Shown piece by piece: positions 1-5,579 of a DNA stretch of 5,896 nt. Position 1 is the stretch's first letter. The number at the start of each line of letters is the position of its first letter. The position numbers were made by a program, and so were the translations under genes. The stretch lies in assembly GCA_945861845.1 (NCBI GenBank), contig CAMAWS010000236.1, positions 1 to 5,896 on the forward strand, written 5' to 3'. Source of the stretch: Candidatus Sulfopaludibacter sp. SbA3 (lineage in GTDB: Bacteria; Acidobacteriota; Terriglobia; 20CM-2-55-15). The notes under the pieces are model-generated. The model searched no databases and had not been told where the DNA came from. It worked only from the letters and a program-made list of their open reading frames with translations.

Positions 1-1
1 A

Positions 2-55
2 TTGAAGCTCGAAGGCGGCACGGGCTCCACCGTTGCTCCCGTTGCCATTCGATAG
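2..55 (+). CDS. C-terminal end of an unidentified upstream gene (partial)
   Basis: Starting at base 2, one frame stays open for 17 codons and closes with TAG at 53-55. It reads LKLEGGTGSTVAPVAIR. Third positions are mostly G or C, as in the neighbouring genes. The stop lies just before the Shine-Dalgarno of the next gene, which is what an operon predecessor would look like. The frame starting at base 3 is stopped at once. The frame starting at base 1 stays open past the next gene's start, but its reading is arginine-rich and implausible. The fragment is too short to assign a family, and nothing in it shows haem, metal or membrane motifs. Confidence 0.4.
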   Translation: MKLEGGTGSTVAPVAIR

Positions 56-59
56 ATCT

Positions 60-66
60 GAGGAGG
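60..66 (+). promoter_or_regulatory. Strong Shine-Dalgarno for the Tat-targeted small subunit
   Basis: GAGGAGG lies 4 bases ahead of the ATG at 71, a near-complete match to the anti-Shine-Dalgarno sequence at slightly short spacing. It supports the 71 start. That start also places the twin-arginine motif at residues 7-8, as expected for a Tat signal peptide. Confidence 0.75.
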
Positions 67-70
67 CGCC

Positions 71-703
71 ATGTCGGATTCCATCACGCGTCGTGAATTG
101 CTGAAGGCCGCCGGAATTGCCGGTGCGGCCGCCATTGTTGGAACAGAAGCATTTTCAGCCACCGGCGAGGCCGCCCAATCGCCTGCGGCGGCCGGAACGC
201 TCACCTCTGCGGAGTATGAAATCGTTCAGGCAATCTTCTCGCGGATCGTCCCCAGTGACGCGAATGGTCCGGGTGCAACGGAAGCTCAGGCGGCACGCTA
301 CATCGATCGTGCGTTGGGTGGAGCGCTGGCGTCAATTCGTCCCGCGTACACTGCAGGCATTGCCGCGATCGATGCCTACGCCCAGGTTTCCAGGGGGACG
401 TCGTTCGCGAGGCTTTCGGCCAGCGATCAGGATGCCGTACTGACCGATATGCAGGAAAACCGCGCTACCGGTTTTACGCCGGACTCCGAATCGTTTTTCA
501 ATCTGGTGCGCGCGCATGCAATCCAGGGCGTCTTTTCGGATCCCTTTTACGGTGGCAATGCCAATTTCGCCGGTTGGGATTTGATCGGATATCCAGGCGT
601 CCGGACAGCAGTATCGGCTAACCAGCAGCGCATGGATGCAAAGGTGGCGCCAAATCACAGGTCGGCCTATGACTTCGGAATGTTCTCAAAGGGGGAGTTG
701 TAA
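71..703 (+). CDS. Gluconate 2-dehydrogenase subunit 3 family protein, Tat-exported small subunit
   Basis: This 210-residue protein is the small partner of a membrane-associated FAD dehydrogenase. The N-terminus has TRRELLK at residues 6-12, then a hydrophobic Ala/Gly/Ile stretch at 13-24 and a small-residue region to about 40: a twin-arginine (Tat) signal peptide. The mature part matches the gluconate 2-dehydrogenase subunit 3 family. It opens with LTSAEYEIVQAIFSRIVPSD at 44-63, continues with PGATEA and a YIDRAL helix at 67-82, and near the C-terminus has FSDPFYGGNANFAGWDLIGYP at 155-175, a family hallmark. No cysteines or haem site are present, so the protein is probably structural and a chaperone rather than catalytic. 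In characterised relatives (gluconate, fructose and FAD-glucose dehydrogenases) this subunit carries the export signal for the signal-less flavoprotein. The flavoprotein gene follows after 3 bases, which implies translational coupling. Family assignment is firm; the substrate is not known. Confidence 0.9.
   Translation: MSDSITRRELLKAAGIAGAAAIVGTEAFSATGEAAQSPAAAGTLTSAEYEIVQAIFSRIVPSDANGPGATEAQAARYIDRALGGALASIRPAYTAGIAAIDAYAQVSRGTSFARLSASDQDAVLTDMQENRATGFTPDSESFFNLVRAHAIQGVFSDPFYGGNANFAGWDLIGYPGVRTAVSANQQRMDAKVAPNHRSAYDFGMFSKGEL
691..697 (+). promoter_or_regulatory. Shine-Dalgarno of the flavoprotein gene, inside the preceding gene
   Basis: GGGGGAG lies in the last codons of the small-subunit gene, 9 bases before the ATG at 707. 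Its position suggests that ribosomes finishing the small subunit start the flavoprotein directly, keeping the two subunits in proportion. Confidence 0.6.
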
Positions 704-706
704 GCC

Positions 707-2419
707 ATGGCGACTACGCTGCCCAGAACCAATGTTGTCATCATCGGCTGCGGCGCGGCCGGAGGGGTTGCTGCGCTTCCGCTGGCGCAGGCGGGAATCG
801 AAGTGATTGGTCTGGAGGCAGGAAGCTGGGTCACAACTCCTGATATGGCTCCGGACGAACTTCGGTTAAGCCGCGGCGCGTGGCCGCCGGGAGTGCAGAA
901 GGTGAATCGTGAAATTCCGACCGTTCGGCCGAATCCATCGTCGCCGGTGACGAGAGGAATCGACCATCCGATGATGAACGCGGTTGGCGGCACGTCTGTC
1001 CACTACTGGGGACAGAGTTGGCGTCTCAATCCGTGGGATTTCAAAGTGGCCAGCGAAACGAAGCGGCGATATGGCGCATCGCGCATCCCGATGGGTTCAA
1101 CCGTAGAGGATTGGCCTTTCGGCCTGGATGAACTCGAGTCTTACTACGAAAAAGTCGAATACGAGGTTGGGATATCGGGCAAGGCCGGCAATATCAAGGG
1201 AGCAATCGATCCGCGCGGCAACAGCTTTGAAGGACCGCGGCAACGCGAATATCCAATGCCGCCGCTTCGTAGCACCGGGTACACCGAAAAGATGGCCGCG
1301 GCGGCGCGATCGCTCCAGTGGCATCCTTTCCCCGGTCCCGCCGCAATTACCAGCCGGCCTTATGAGGGCCGGTCGGCCTGCGTTTACCACGGGTATTGCT
1401 CCGGCGCCGGCTGCCATGTCAATGCCAAGAGTTCGACGGCTGTCAGCACCATTCCCAAAGCGCAGAAAACGCGCCGCTTCAAAATCGTCACCGAAGCGCA
1501 TGTCACTGCCATCGTGGCGGGCAACGACGGACGCGTGAGCGGCGTGAACTATCTGAAGGACGGCACCGAATACTTCCAGCCGGCTGACGTCGTGCTTCTT
1601 TCAACATATACCTACGAGAATGCGCGCACGCTCCTGGTTTCAAAGTCGGCGGCGTATCCGAATGGGCTTTCGAATAATCACGGGCAGGTCGGCAGGCATT
1701 ACTTCAGTCATAACCAGACGAGCGCGGTGAGCGCCCTGTTTCCTTTCGATCTCAATAACTGGTACGGCACCCCCTCACAGGGTATCGCTGTGGACAACTG
1801 GGCCGACGACAACTTCGATCACGCCGGCCTGGACTTCATCGGCGGTGGAATGCTGTGGGTCTATTCCGAAAGGCGGCCAATCGCTGCTGTCAACGCCATG
1901 CAAGGCTGGTTGCAGGGGAGGCCGAATTGGGGTTCCGCCTGGAAAGCCTTCGTGAAGGAAAACGCCGACCGCACCAACACCGCATACCTGCAGAAGACGA
2001 CACTGCCTTACGAAGACAACTATCTCGATCTGGACCCGGAGGTGAAGGATCCTCTTGGATATCCGGTGATCCGGATCACGGCTGAATACAAAGAGAACGA
2101 GAGAAGGATTGCCGCTTTCATACAGGACAAGATGGAGCAATGGTACCGGCAGGCCGGGGCCGTCGGAATTCAGAAGGCTCCGATCGGCGGCGCTATGGGC
2201 GTCTCCACTCATGCCTATGGCGGCACCCGCATGGGAGACAATGCCGAGACGAACGTCGTCAACCGATGGGGATTCTCGCATGAAGTCCCGAACCTTGCGG
2301 TTCTGGGCGCATCGGTCATGGGAACGAGCGGCTCGCGTAATCCAACACTGACTGTCCAGGCGCTTGCCTGGCGCACTGCGGATTACCTTGCGAGGAAGTG
2401 GATGACGGTTGCGGGGTGA
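707..2419 (+). CDS. GMC-family FAD-dependent dehydrogenase, large catalytic subunit (gluconate/fructose/FAD-glucose dehydrogenase type)
   Basis: This 570-residue flavoprotein probably oxidises a sugar, sugar acid or other alcohol and passes electrons to a quinone or cytochrome. The FAD-binding Rossmann motif GCGAAG is at residues 14-19, with the ribose-binding acid at Glu37 (LEAG). A GMC motif, VGGTSVHYWGQ, is at 93-103. The C-terminal catalytic block has His502 (STHAYGGTRMG) and Asn545 (GSRNPTLT), which fit the catalytic His-Asn pair of the GMC family. A cysteine cluster, CVYHGYCSGAGC at 225-236, sits between the FAD-binding and substrate regions, where FAD-glucose and fructose dehydrogenases bind an iron-sulfur cluster. 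There is no signal peptide; export is presumably by hitchhiking on the Tat-targeted subunit encoded 3 bases upstream. The length fits the family (roughly 530-600). The exact substrate cannot be read from the sequence, and no cytochrome c subunit follows directly, unlike classical three-subunit enzymes. Confidence 0.92.
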   Translation: MATTLPRTNVVIIGCGAAGGVAALPLAQAGIEVIGLEAGSWVTTPDMAPDELRLSRGAWPPGVQKVNREIPTVRPNPSSPVTRGIDHPMMNAVGGTSVHYWGQSWRLNPWDFKVASETKRRYGASRIPMGSTVEDWPFGLDELESYYEKVEYEVGISGKAGNIKGAIDPRGNSFEGPRQREYPMPPLRSTGYTEKMAAAARSLQWHPFPGPAAITSRPYEGRSACVYHGYCSGAGCHVNAKSSTAVSTIPKAQKTRRFKIVTEAHVTAIVAGNDGRVSGVNYLKDGTEYFQPADVVLLSTYTYENARTLLVSKSAAYPNGLSNNHGQVGRHYFSHNQTSAVSALFPFDLNNWYGTPSQGIAVDNWADDNFDHAGLDFIGGGMLWVYSERRPIAAVNAMQGWLQGRPNWGSAWKAFVKENADRTNTAYLQKTTLPYEDNYLDLDPEVKDPLGYPVIRITAEYKENERRIAAFIQDKMEQWYRQAGAVGIQKAPIGGAMGVSTHAYGGTRMGDNAETNVVNRWGFSHEVPNLAVLGASVMGTSGSRNPTLTVQALAWRTADYLARKWMTVAG

Positions 2420-2445
2420 GTGGAAGGCGCGCGCTGCAGGAATAG

Positions 2446-2472
2446 GGGCCGCGGGCATGAGGCCCGCGGCCC
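2446..2472. terminator. Perfect 11-bp hairpin between convergent genes, likely shared terminator
   Basis: GGGCCGCGGGC at 2446-2456 pairs perfectly with GCCCGCGGCCC at 2462-2472 around a 5-base loop. The hairpin lies 26 bases after the flavoprotein stop and 9 bases beyond the stop of the convergent TPR gene. On the plus strand it is followed by AACGCTTTTCT, a weak T-run; on the minus strand there is no T-run. It fits an intrinsic terminator acting best on the plus strand and blocking read-through from both sides. Confidence 0.75.
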
Positions 2473-2481
2473 AACGCTTTT

Positions 2482-3534
2482 CTAGACTCCGAGTTCGGTT
2501 TTCTTGGCGGCGATCAATGCGTCCAAGCCATCAACCGAGTCGTTATTCTTGGCCTTGTAGAGACGTTCCAACGACTGGCGAGCCGGTTGTGCGATTTCGC
2601 CGCCAACAGCGACTGCCTTCGCAAAACTACTCAATGCTTTGTCCTGCTTGGCGATCGTGTCCTGCTGGACTGCCTCGCGGGCGGCAACCAGTTCGTCGAG
2701 CAAAGCCTGGTCCGCGCGAGCGGTCTTGGCCTCATTCTCCTTTGCCACGGCGTCCTGCAACTTCCTTGCAGCAGCCGCCGCCTGGGCGGAATAGCCGAGG
2801 CCTAGCCGGTATTGTCCCAGCCCGTCTTTCGGATTGATCCGTACGACCTCCTCATACATGAATACGGACTGGTCGTATTCCAGTTTCTGGAGATGAACAA
2901 TGCCCAGAGTGGCGTGCACCTGACCTTCGAGGAGGTTCTTCTGCTGGTCCCAGACTGCCTGCGTGAAGTCCGCCGGCTTCGGCTGTTTGAACATCGCCTC
3001 GACCTGGTTATGAGCCTTCGTTCCCAGGTCAAGAGCCTTGGCCAAAGCGGCATTCTTGCCCGCCTCATCCTGGGGCAAACGCTCCGGCAGCATGCTGGAC
3101 AGGGCGAGCAGCGCATTCAGGTTGGTTCCATCGATTGCAAGGATCTTATCGCCATACTCCACCAGCTTTGGGAAGTTGTTCGCGTTTTGCGCCGCATCCA
3201 GGGCTCTCAGGAAGATGCCGCCCTTCGTCTGTACGGAGGCATTCGGGACTTCCTGCTCGAAGCGGCCAGCTACTTCCAAAACCTTTGCCCAGTTTTGAGC
3301 ATTCGCGTAGGCGCCGGCGAGCATTGGGAATGCAGCAGGCCGCAATTCCGAGTCTTTATTATCGGTCAGGAATTTTTCGCCCAACTCCGCCTTCTTCTGC
3401 GGATTCTGTTCCAGGTAGAAAGCGTTATAGGAGTTGTATTCGGCTTGGGTTTTGGCCTGCGGCGTCTGGGCAACGGCGGATAAAGCTAGCGCCAGTACCA
3501 GAGCCATGGTAAGGCCCACGTTGAAACTTCTCAT
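2482..3534 (-). CDS. Secreted TPR-like helical protein of unknown function
   Basis: This 350-residue protein begins with a Sec signal peptide: Arg2, a hydrophobic core at about 8-20, and a probable cleavage site AVA|QT after residue 22. The mature part is almost entirely helical. Degenerate TPR-like helix pairs run through about 65-150 (for example FPMLAGAYANAQNWAKVLEV at 69-88). The clearest TPR is at about 203-236, with HATLGIVHLQKLEYDQSV, then YEEVVRINP. After this, 250-300 is an Ala/Lys/Glu/Gln-rich helix that could form a coiled coil. TPR proteins act as protein-interaction scaffolds, so a periplasmic scaffold or assembly role is possible, but no catalytic residue is visible. The ATG start is supported by GAGGAGGT 10 bases upstream. 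The gene stands alone between two hairpin terminators. I recognise the fold type, not a named family. Confidence 0.85.
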   Translation of the reverse strand: MRSFNVGLTMALVLALALSAVAQTPQAKTQAEYNSYNAFYLEQNPQKKAELGEKFLTDNKDSELRPAAFPMLAGAYANAQNWAKVLEVAGRFEQEVPNASVQTKGGIFLRALDAAQNANNFPKLVEYGDKILAIDGTNLNALLALSSMLPERLPQDEAGKNAALAKALDLGTKAHNQVEAMFKQPKPADFTQAVWDQQKNLLEGQVHATLGIVHLQKLEYDQSVFMYEEVVRINPKDGLGQYRLGLGYSAQAAAAARKLQDAVAKENEAKTARADQALLDELVAAREAVQQDTIAKQDKALSSFAKAVAVGGEIAQPARQSLERLYKAKNNDSVDGLDALIAAKKTELGV

Positions 3535-3544
3535 GGTGAAATTG

Positions 3545-3552
3545 ACCTCCTC
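3545..3552 (-). promoter_or_regulatory. Strong Shine-Dalgarno of the TPR-like gene
   Basis: Read on the minus strand this is GAGGAGGT, 10 bases before the ATG at 3534-3532. It fixes the start so that the predicted signal peptide begins at residue 1. Confidence 0.75.
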
Positions 3553-3579
3553 GGAAATTCACGAAAGCGTTTGGCCAGC

Positions 3580-3606
3580 ATTCTATCGGAGGACAGGGCG
3601 AGACAA
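3580..3606 (-). promoter_or_regulatory. Possible promoter of the TPR-like gene
   Basis: On the minus strand a TAGAAT box (3585-3580) lies 15 bases downstream of TTGTCT (3606-3601). The -10 box matches the consensus at 5 of 6 positions; the -35 is poor and the spacing short. The site falls between the upstream terminator and the Shine-Dalgarno, where a promoter for this single gene must be, but the match alone is weak. Confidence 0.3.
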
Positions 3607-3621
3607 AAGGCAATTTATACC

Positions 3622-3656
3622 CCCAAAGCCTGCAGATCCGGTCTGCAGGCTTTGGG
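3622..3656 (-). terminator. Perfect 15-bp hairpin terminator of the cytochrome/lipoprotein operon
   Basis: CCCAAAGCCTGCAGA at 3622-3636 is the exact reverse complement of TCTGCAGGCTTTGGG at 3642-3656, with a 5-base loop. It begins 8 bases beyond the TAA of the minus-strand lipoprotein gene (stop at 3667-3665). Downstream on the minus strand comes GTATAAATTGCCTTTTGT, which is T-rich but interrupted. Position and perfect pairing make it the likely end of the minus-strand two-gene operon, insulating the TPR gene beyond. Confidence 0.85.
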
Positions 3657-3664
3657 ATATTGAC

Positions 3665-4582
3665 TTACTCGATGGCGCCTGTCAGATCGTACGCAGCGAT
3701 CTTGTTTTCCGGCATATGAGGAATGATCAGGAGATTTTGCGCCGGCACGTAAGCATGGTCGGCGGTTCCCTGACCGAACTGGCGAACTGTCCTTACCACT
3801 CCGGCGCTGGTGACCTGCATGAGTTTTCCGGCGTTCCAGTCGGTGACGAGGTACCCGCCCTTGCCGTCGCTTTCCAGTCCATCGATGTTTCCCACTGGCT
3901 CAGGAGTGAGCAGCGTCTTCTGCTTGGTGGCGAGATCCAGAGTGAAGAGATGCCCCGGCACCTTGGTGCTGAAGTCGGCTTCGGGCTTCCCCCATCCGCC
4001 GACGACAAGCTTGCCGTTTTCGACGAGCAGGCCATTTGGATATTCAATATCCTCGCCCTCCGCAAATACCGACGTCTTGCCGTCCTTGAGCGCATAAATC
4101 TTTGTGGCCAGCATGTCGGAGACGTATACGGTTCCGTCGGGACCGGTTGCCACGTCATTGAGGAACTGTGCGCCATTGATTTTGACGCGCGAAGTGATCT
4201 TTCCGCTCGAAATCTCGATCCCGATCACTTCGTCGATGTCGGCAGTCCACAACGTACCTTCGTGGCTTCGCAACCCTTTCGGCGCATTGAGACCCGTTAC
4301 CCACGATGTGGAAGCCACGGTTCCGTCCGGATTCAGCTTCGCGATGCGTCCATTGCCGTCCTTATCGCCAGGCATCCCGACAATCAGCGAAACGAAGATA
4401 GTGCCGGATCCCGGCTCGACATAGACACTCTCCGGAGCCTCTATGCCTTCGGCGACTTCCCACTTGGGGGCAGTTGGCGCGGCGTTGCCGGTGGCTGCCG
4501 GCGTGGCGGGCTGTTCGGGTTCGGGGGCGGCGCCGCAACCCGCAAGAAGCACAATCAAAGCACAATAAAAAAGTCGATTCAC
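3665..4582 (-). CDS. SMP-30/gluconolactonase-like beta-propeller lipoprotein
   Basis: The 305-residue product begins with a lipoprotein signal peptide: Arg3, a hydrophobic core and the lipobox LAGC at 13-16. Cys16 would be lipidated. The next residue is Gly, not Asp, which by the E. coli rule points to the outer membrane. A Pro/Ala/Glu-rich linker follows to about 40. Residues 41-305 show repeated propeller strands (GTIFVS, GTLWTADI, GTVYVSDM, GGYLVTDW). Comparison with SMP-30/gluconolactonase suggests a complete divalent-metal site: Glu51 (APESVYV), Asn183 (YPNGLLV) and Asp234 (IDGLESDG), with Asn142 (FLNDVATGPDG) in the substrate-contact position. Family enzymes hydrolyse lactones, but many distant members are unassigned, so activity is inference. 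It lies 24 bases after the cytochrome c gene as the second gene of that operon. Translation starts at GTG. An NHL-type sensor or scaffold is the alternative. Confidence 0.85.
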   Translation of the reverse strand: MNRLFYCALIVLLAGCGAAPEPEQPATPAATGNAAPTAPKWEVAEGIEAPESVYVEPGSGTIFVSLIVGMPGDKDGNGRIAKLNPDGTVASTSWVTGLNAPKGLRSHEGTLWTADIDEVIGIEISSGKITSRVKINGAQFLNDVATGPDGTVYVSDMLATKIYALKDGKTSVFAEGEDIEYPNGLLVENGKLVVGGWGKPEADFSTKVPGHLFTLDLATKQKTLLTPEPVGNIDGLESDGKGGYLVTDWNAGKLMQVTSAGVVRTVRQFGQGTADHAYVPAQNLLIIPHMPENKIAAYDLTGAIE

Positions 4583-4586
4583 ACTT

Positions 4587-4592
4587 CCTCCT
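4587..4592 (-). promoter_or_regulatory. Shine-Dalgarno that selects a GTG start for the lipoprotein
   Basis: AGGAGG on the minus strand lies 4 bases ahead of GTG at 4582-4580. No ATG in frame would preserve the lipoprotein signal peptide, and the overlapping GTG two bases earlier reads straight into TGA. The 4582 GTG is therefore the start, at short spacing. Confidence 0.7.
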
Positions 4593-4606
4593 GATGAATT
4601 ATTGAA

Positions 4607-5362
4607 CTATTGTCCGCAGGCCGGAGCCAACCTGTCCACCGAAGTCACATTTATGCGCTCGGCGTCAGGTTGCCTGATGAGATAGCCCCTGACCTGGATC
4701 TTCTGGCCCATGTAGGGCTCAAGATTGAAATCCGGTCCGATATAGTCGTAATTGACGAGACGAAATTTCTGGTATCCCGGCGGCATACTGGCCGCAGCCC
4801 GCAGCTGTTCCGGCGTCGTTCGGTCCAGGATCGCCGCCCTCACTGGTTCTGAGGCGTCGATGAGTGTCCAGTTGGTTTCGGAAAGCTGTAACAGACACCC
4901 TGCAGTCAGAACCATCGACCCGCTTGGCAAAGGCGAGGGTCCTTCCTTTCGGACTATCTGAATGCGGTTCAACGCTTCAATTCCGAGCTCCGCGTTTCCC
5001 GGCGGGAAAGCATTTCCCTGGAGTATGTAGGTAAGTATGTCGAGGTAATCGGCATCGCTTATTCTGGGACTGTCTTCCGTACGCCGCGGCGGCATATCGG
5101 GTCTTATCAGCGTGAACAAGGATTCCAGTGGGTATTCCCGCCAGTCTTCCATGAATTTCTCGCTTTTCAGGGAGGGCGCTGTTCCTTTGCCGGCGAGGTT
5201 GTCCATGTGGCACCTGGAACAGTTGGTTGTGTAGGCGGCCTGGCCTCGTTCTGCCTGGGCGGTTGTGTAAACGCCATCCCAGACCGTTCGTCTCGCGGCG
5301 GCAGGCTGCTGGGGGACCGTTGCCGCGGACAGCAAGAGAACGGCGAGAGTCGTGTAAATCAT
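4607..5362 (-). CDS. Secreted monohaem cytochrome c with an extra C-terminal domain, possibly an OB fold
   Basis: From the ATG at 5362 the product has 251 residues. Residues 1-23 form a short Sec signal peptide (MIYTTLAVLLLSAA, then PQQPAAA). The cytochrome domain covers about 27-125: WDGVYTTAQAERGQAAY precedes the haem-binding CSRCH at 48-52, and Met90 (PDMPP) is a good sixth ligand. ISDADYLDILTYIL at 101-114 is the closing helix. Residues about 140-251 are a second, haem-free domain. It has LTAGCLLQL near 152-160, GQKIQVRGYLI at 219-229 and INVTSVDRLAPAC at 237-249, alternating strands suggestive of a small beta barrel; Cys156 and Cys249 could form a disulfide. It is the first gene of an operon with the lactonase-like lipoprotein and probably transfers electrons in the periplasm. 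The frame stays open upstream to 5533, but that extension has no signal peptide and crosses a non-triplet tandem repeat, so I reject it. No good Shine-Dalgarno precedes 5362, so the start is less certain than the gene. Confidence 0.85.
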   Translation of the reverse strand: MIYTTLAVLLLSAATVPQQPAAARRTVWDGVYTTAQAERGQAAYTTNCSRCHMDNLAGKGTAPSLKSEKFMEDWREYPLESLFTLIRPDMPPRRTEDSPRISDADYLDILTYILQGNAFPPGNAELGIEALNRIQIVRKEGPSPLPSGSMVLTAGCLLQLSETNWTLIDASEPVRAAILDRTTPEQLRAAASMPPGYQKFRLVNYDYIGPDFNLEPYMGQKIQVRGYLIRQPDAERINVTSVDRLAPACGQ

Positions 5363-5428
5363 GGACTTCGATGCTGCCAGAAACAATTTCAATTGCCAAA
5401 ACTTTTCTGAAGGACGGAAATTCAAGTC

Positions 5429-5454
5429 GGCGTATGCTGATGGCGTATGCTGAT
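5429..5454. repeat. Two perfect tandem copies of a 13-bp unit
   Basis: GGCGTATGCTGAT occurs at 5429-5441 and again at 5442-5454 without interruption, followed by GGGG. It lies 67 bases upstream of the cytochrome c start and 125 bases upstream of the RRM gene. The unit length is not a multiple of three, which argues against this stretch being coding. It could be a simple replication-slippage duplication or a pair of binding sites. Confidence 0.9.
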
Positions 5455-5567
5455 GGGGTTGTAAATTGAATTCGTGTCGTTTAGGATTGTCCACTCTTGG
5501 CCGATGAGCTTCCAGTACACAGCTCCTCTCCAATTACTGCAAAAGGTTATTTCAGACTTAAGACTAT

Positions 5568-5573
5568 AAGGGT
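5568..5573 (+). promoter_or_regulatory. Shine-Dalgarno of the RRM gene
   Basis: AAGGGT lies 6 bases before the ATG at 5580. It is a moderate match and supports this start, which places the RNP-2 strand of the RRM at residue 5 as is usual for short bacterial RRM proteins. Confidence 0.5.
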
Positions 5574-5579
5574 ACCGAC

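Larger units (their letters stand above)
5363..5579. other. Divergent intergenic region between the cytochrome c operon and the RRM gene
   Basis: This 217-bp, AT-richer stretch must hold the promoters for two divergent units. It contains a 13-bp tandem duplication and, on the plus strand, a weak TTGTAA (5459-5464), 17-base gap, TAGGAT (5482-5487) pair. If used, that pair would give the RRM mRNA a leader of roughly 85 bases. I see no strong hairpin, tRNA or small gene in it. The promoter match is at chance level for one region, so it is recorded only as a candidate. Confidence 0.5.

Noticed and set aside
1775..2458. Minus-strand open frame of 227 codons opposite the 3' half of the GMC gene
   Set aside because: The opposite strand encodes highly conserved GMC motifs (His502, Asn545). 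The antisense product is Arg/Pro-rich without domains, and the frame has no Shine-Dalgarno support.
2812..3483. Plus-strand open frame of 223 codons opposite the TPR gene
   Set aside because: The minus-strand gene has a signal peptide, a strong ribosome site and repeat structure; this frame has none of these.
3434..4594. Plus-strand open frame of 386 codons, antisense to the lipoprotein gene and the start of the TPR gene
   Set aside because: It runs through two well-supported genes and the 15-bp terminator. Its product has no recognisable domain, and it is explained by the stop-poor antisense frame of GC-rich genes.
5371..5399. Promoter-like TTGGCA, 17-base gap, CAGCAT on the minus strand ahead of the cytochrome c gene
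   Set aside because: The -35 is good (5 of 6) but the -10 matches at only 3 of 6, and it would start the transcript almost at the ATG. Not strong enough to call.
5556..5573. TATAAG near the RRM start as a -10 box
   Set aside because: It overlaps the proposed Shine-Dalgarno and has no -35 at a suitable distance, so it could not give a translatable leader.
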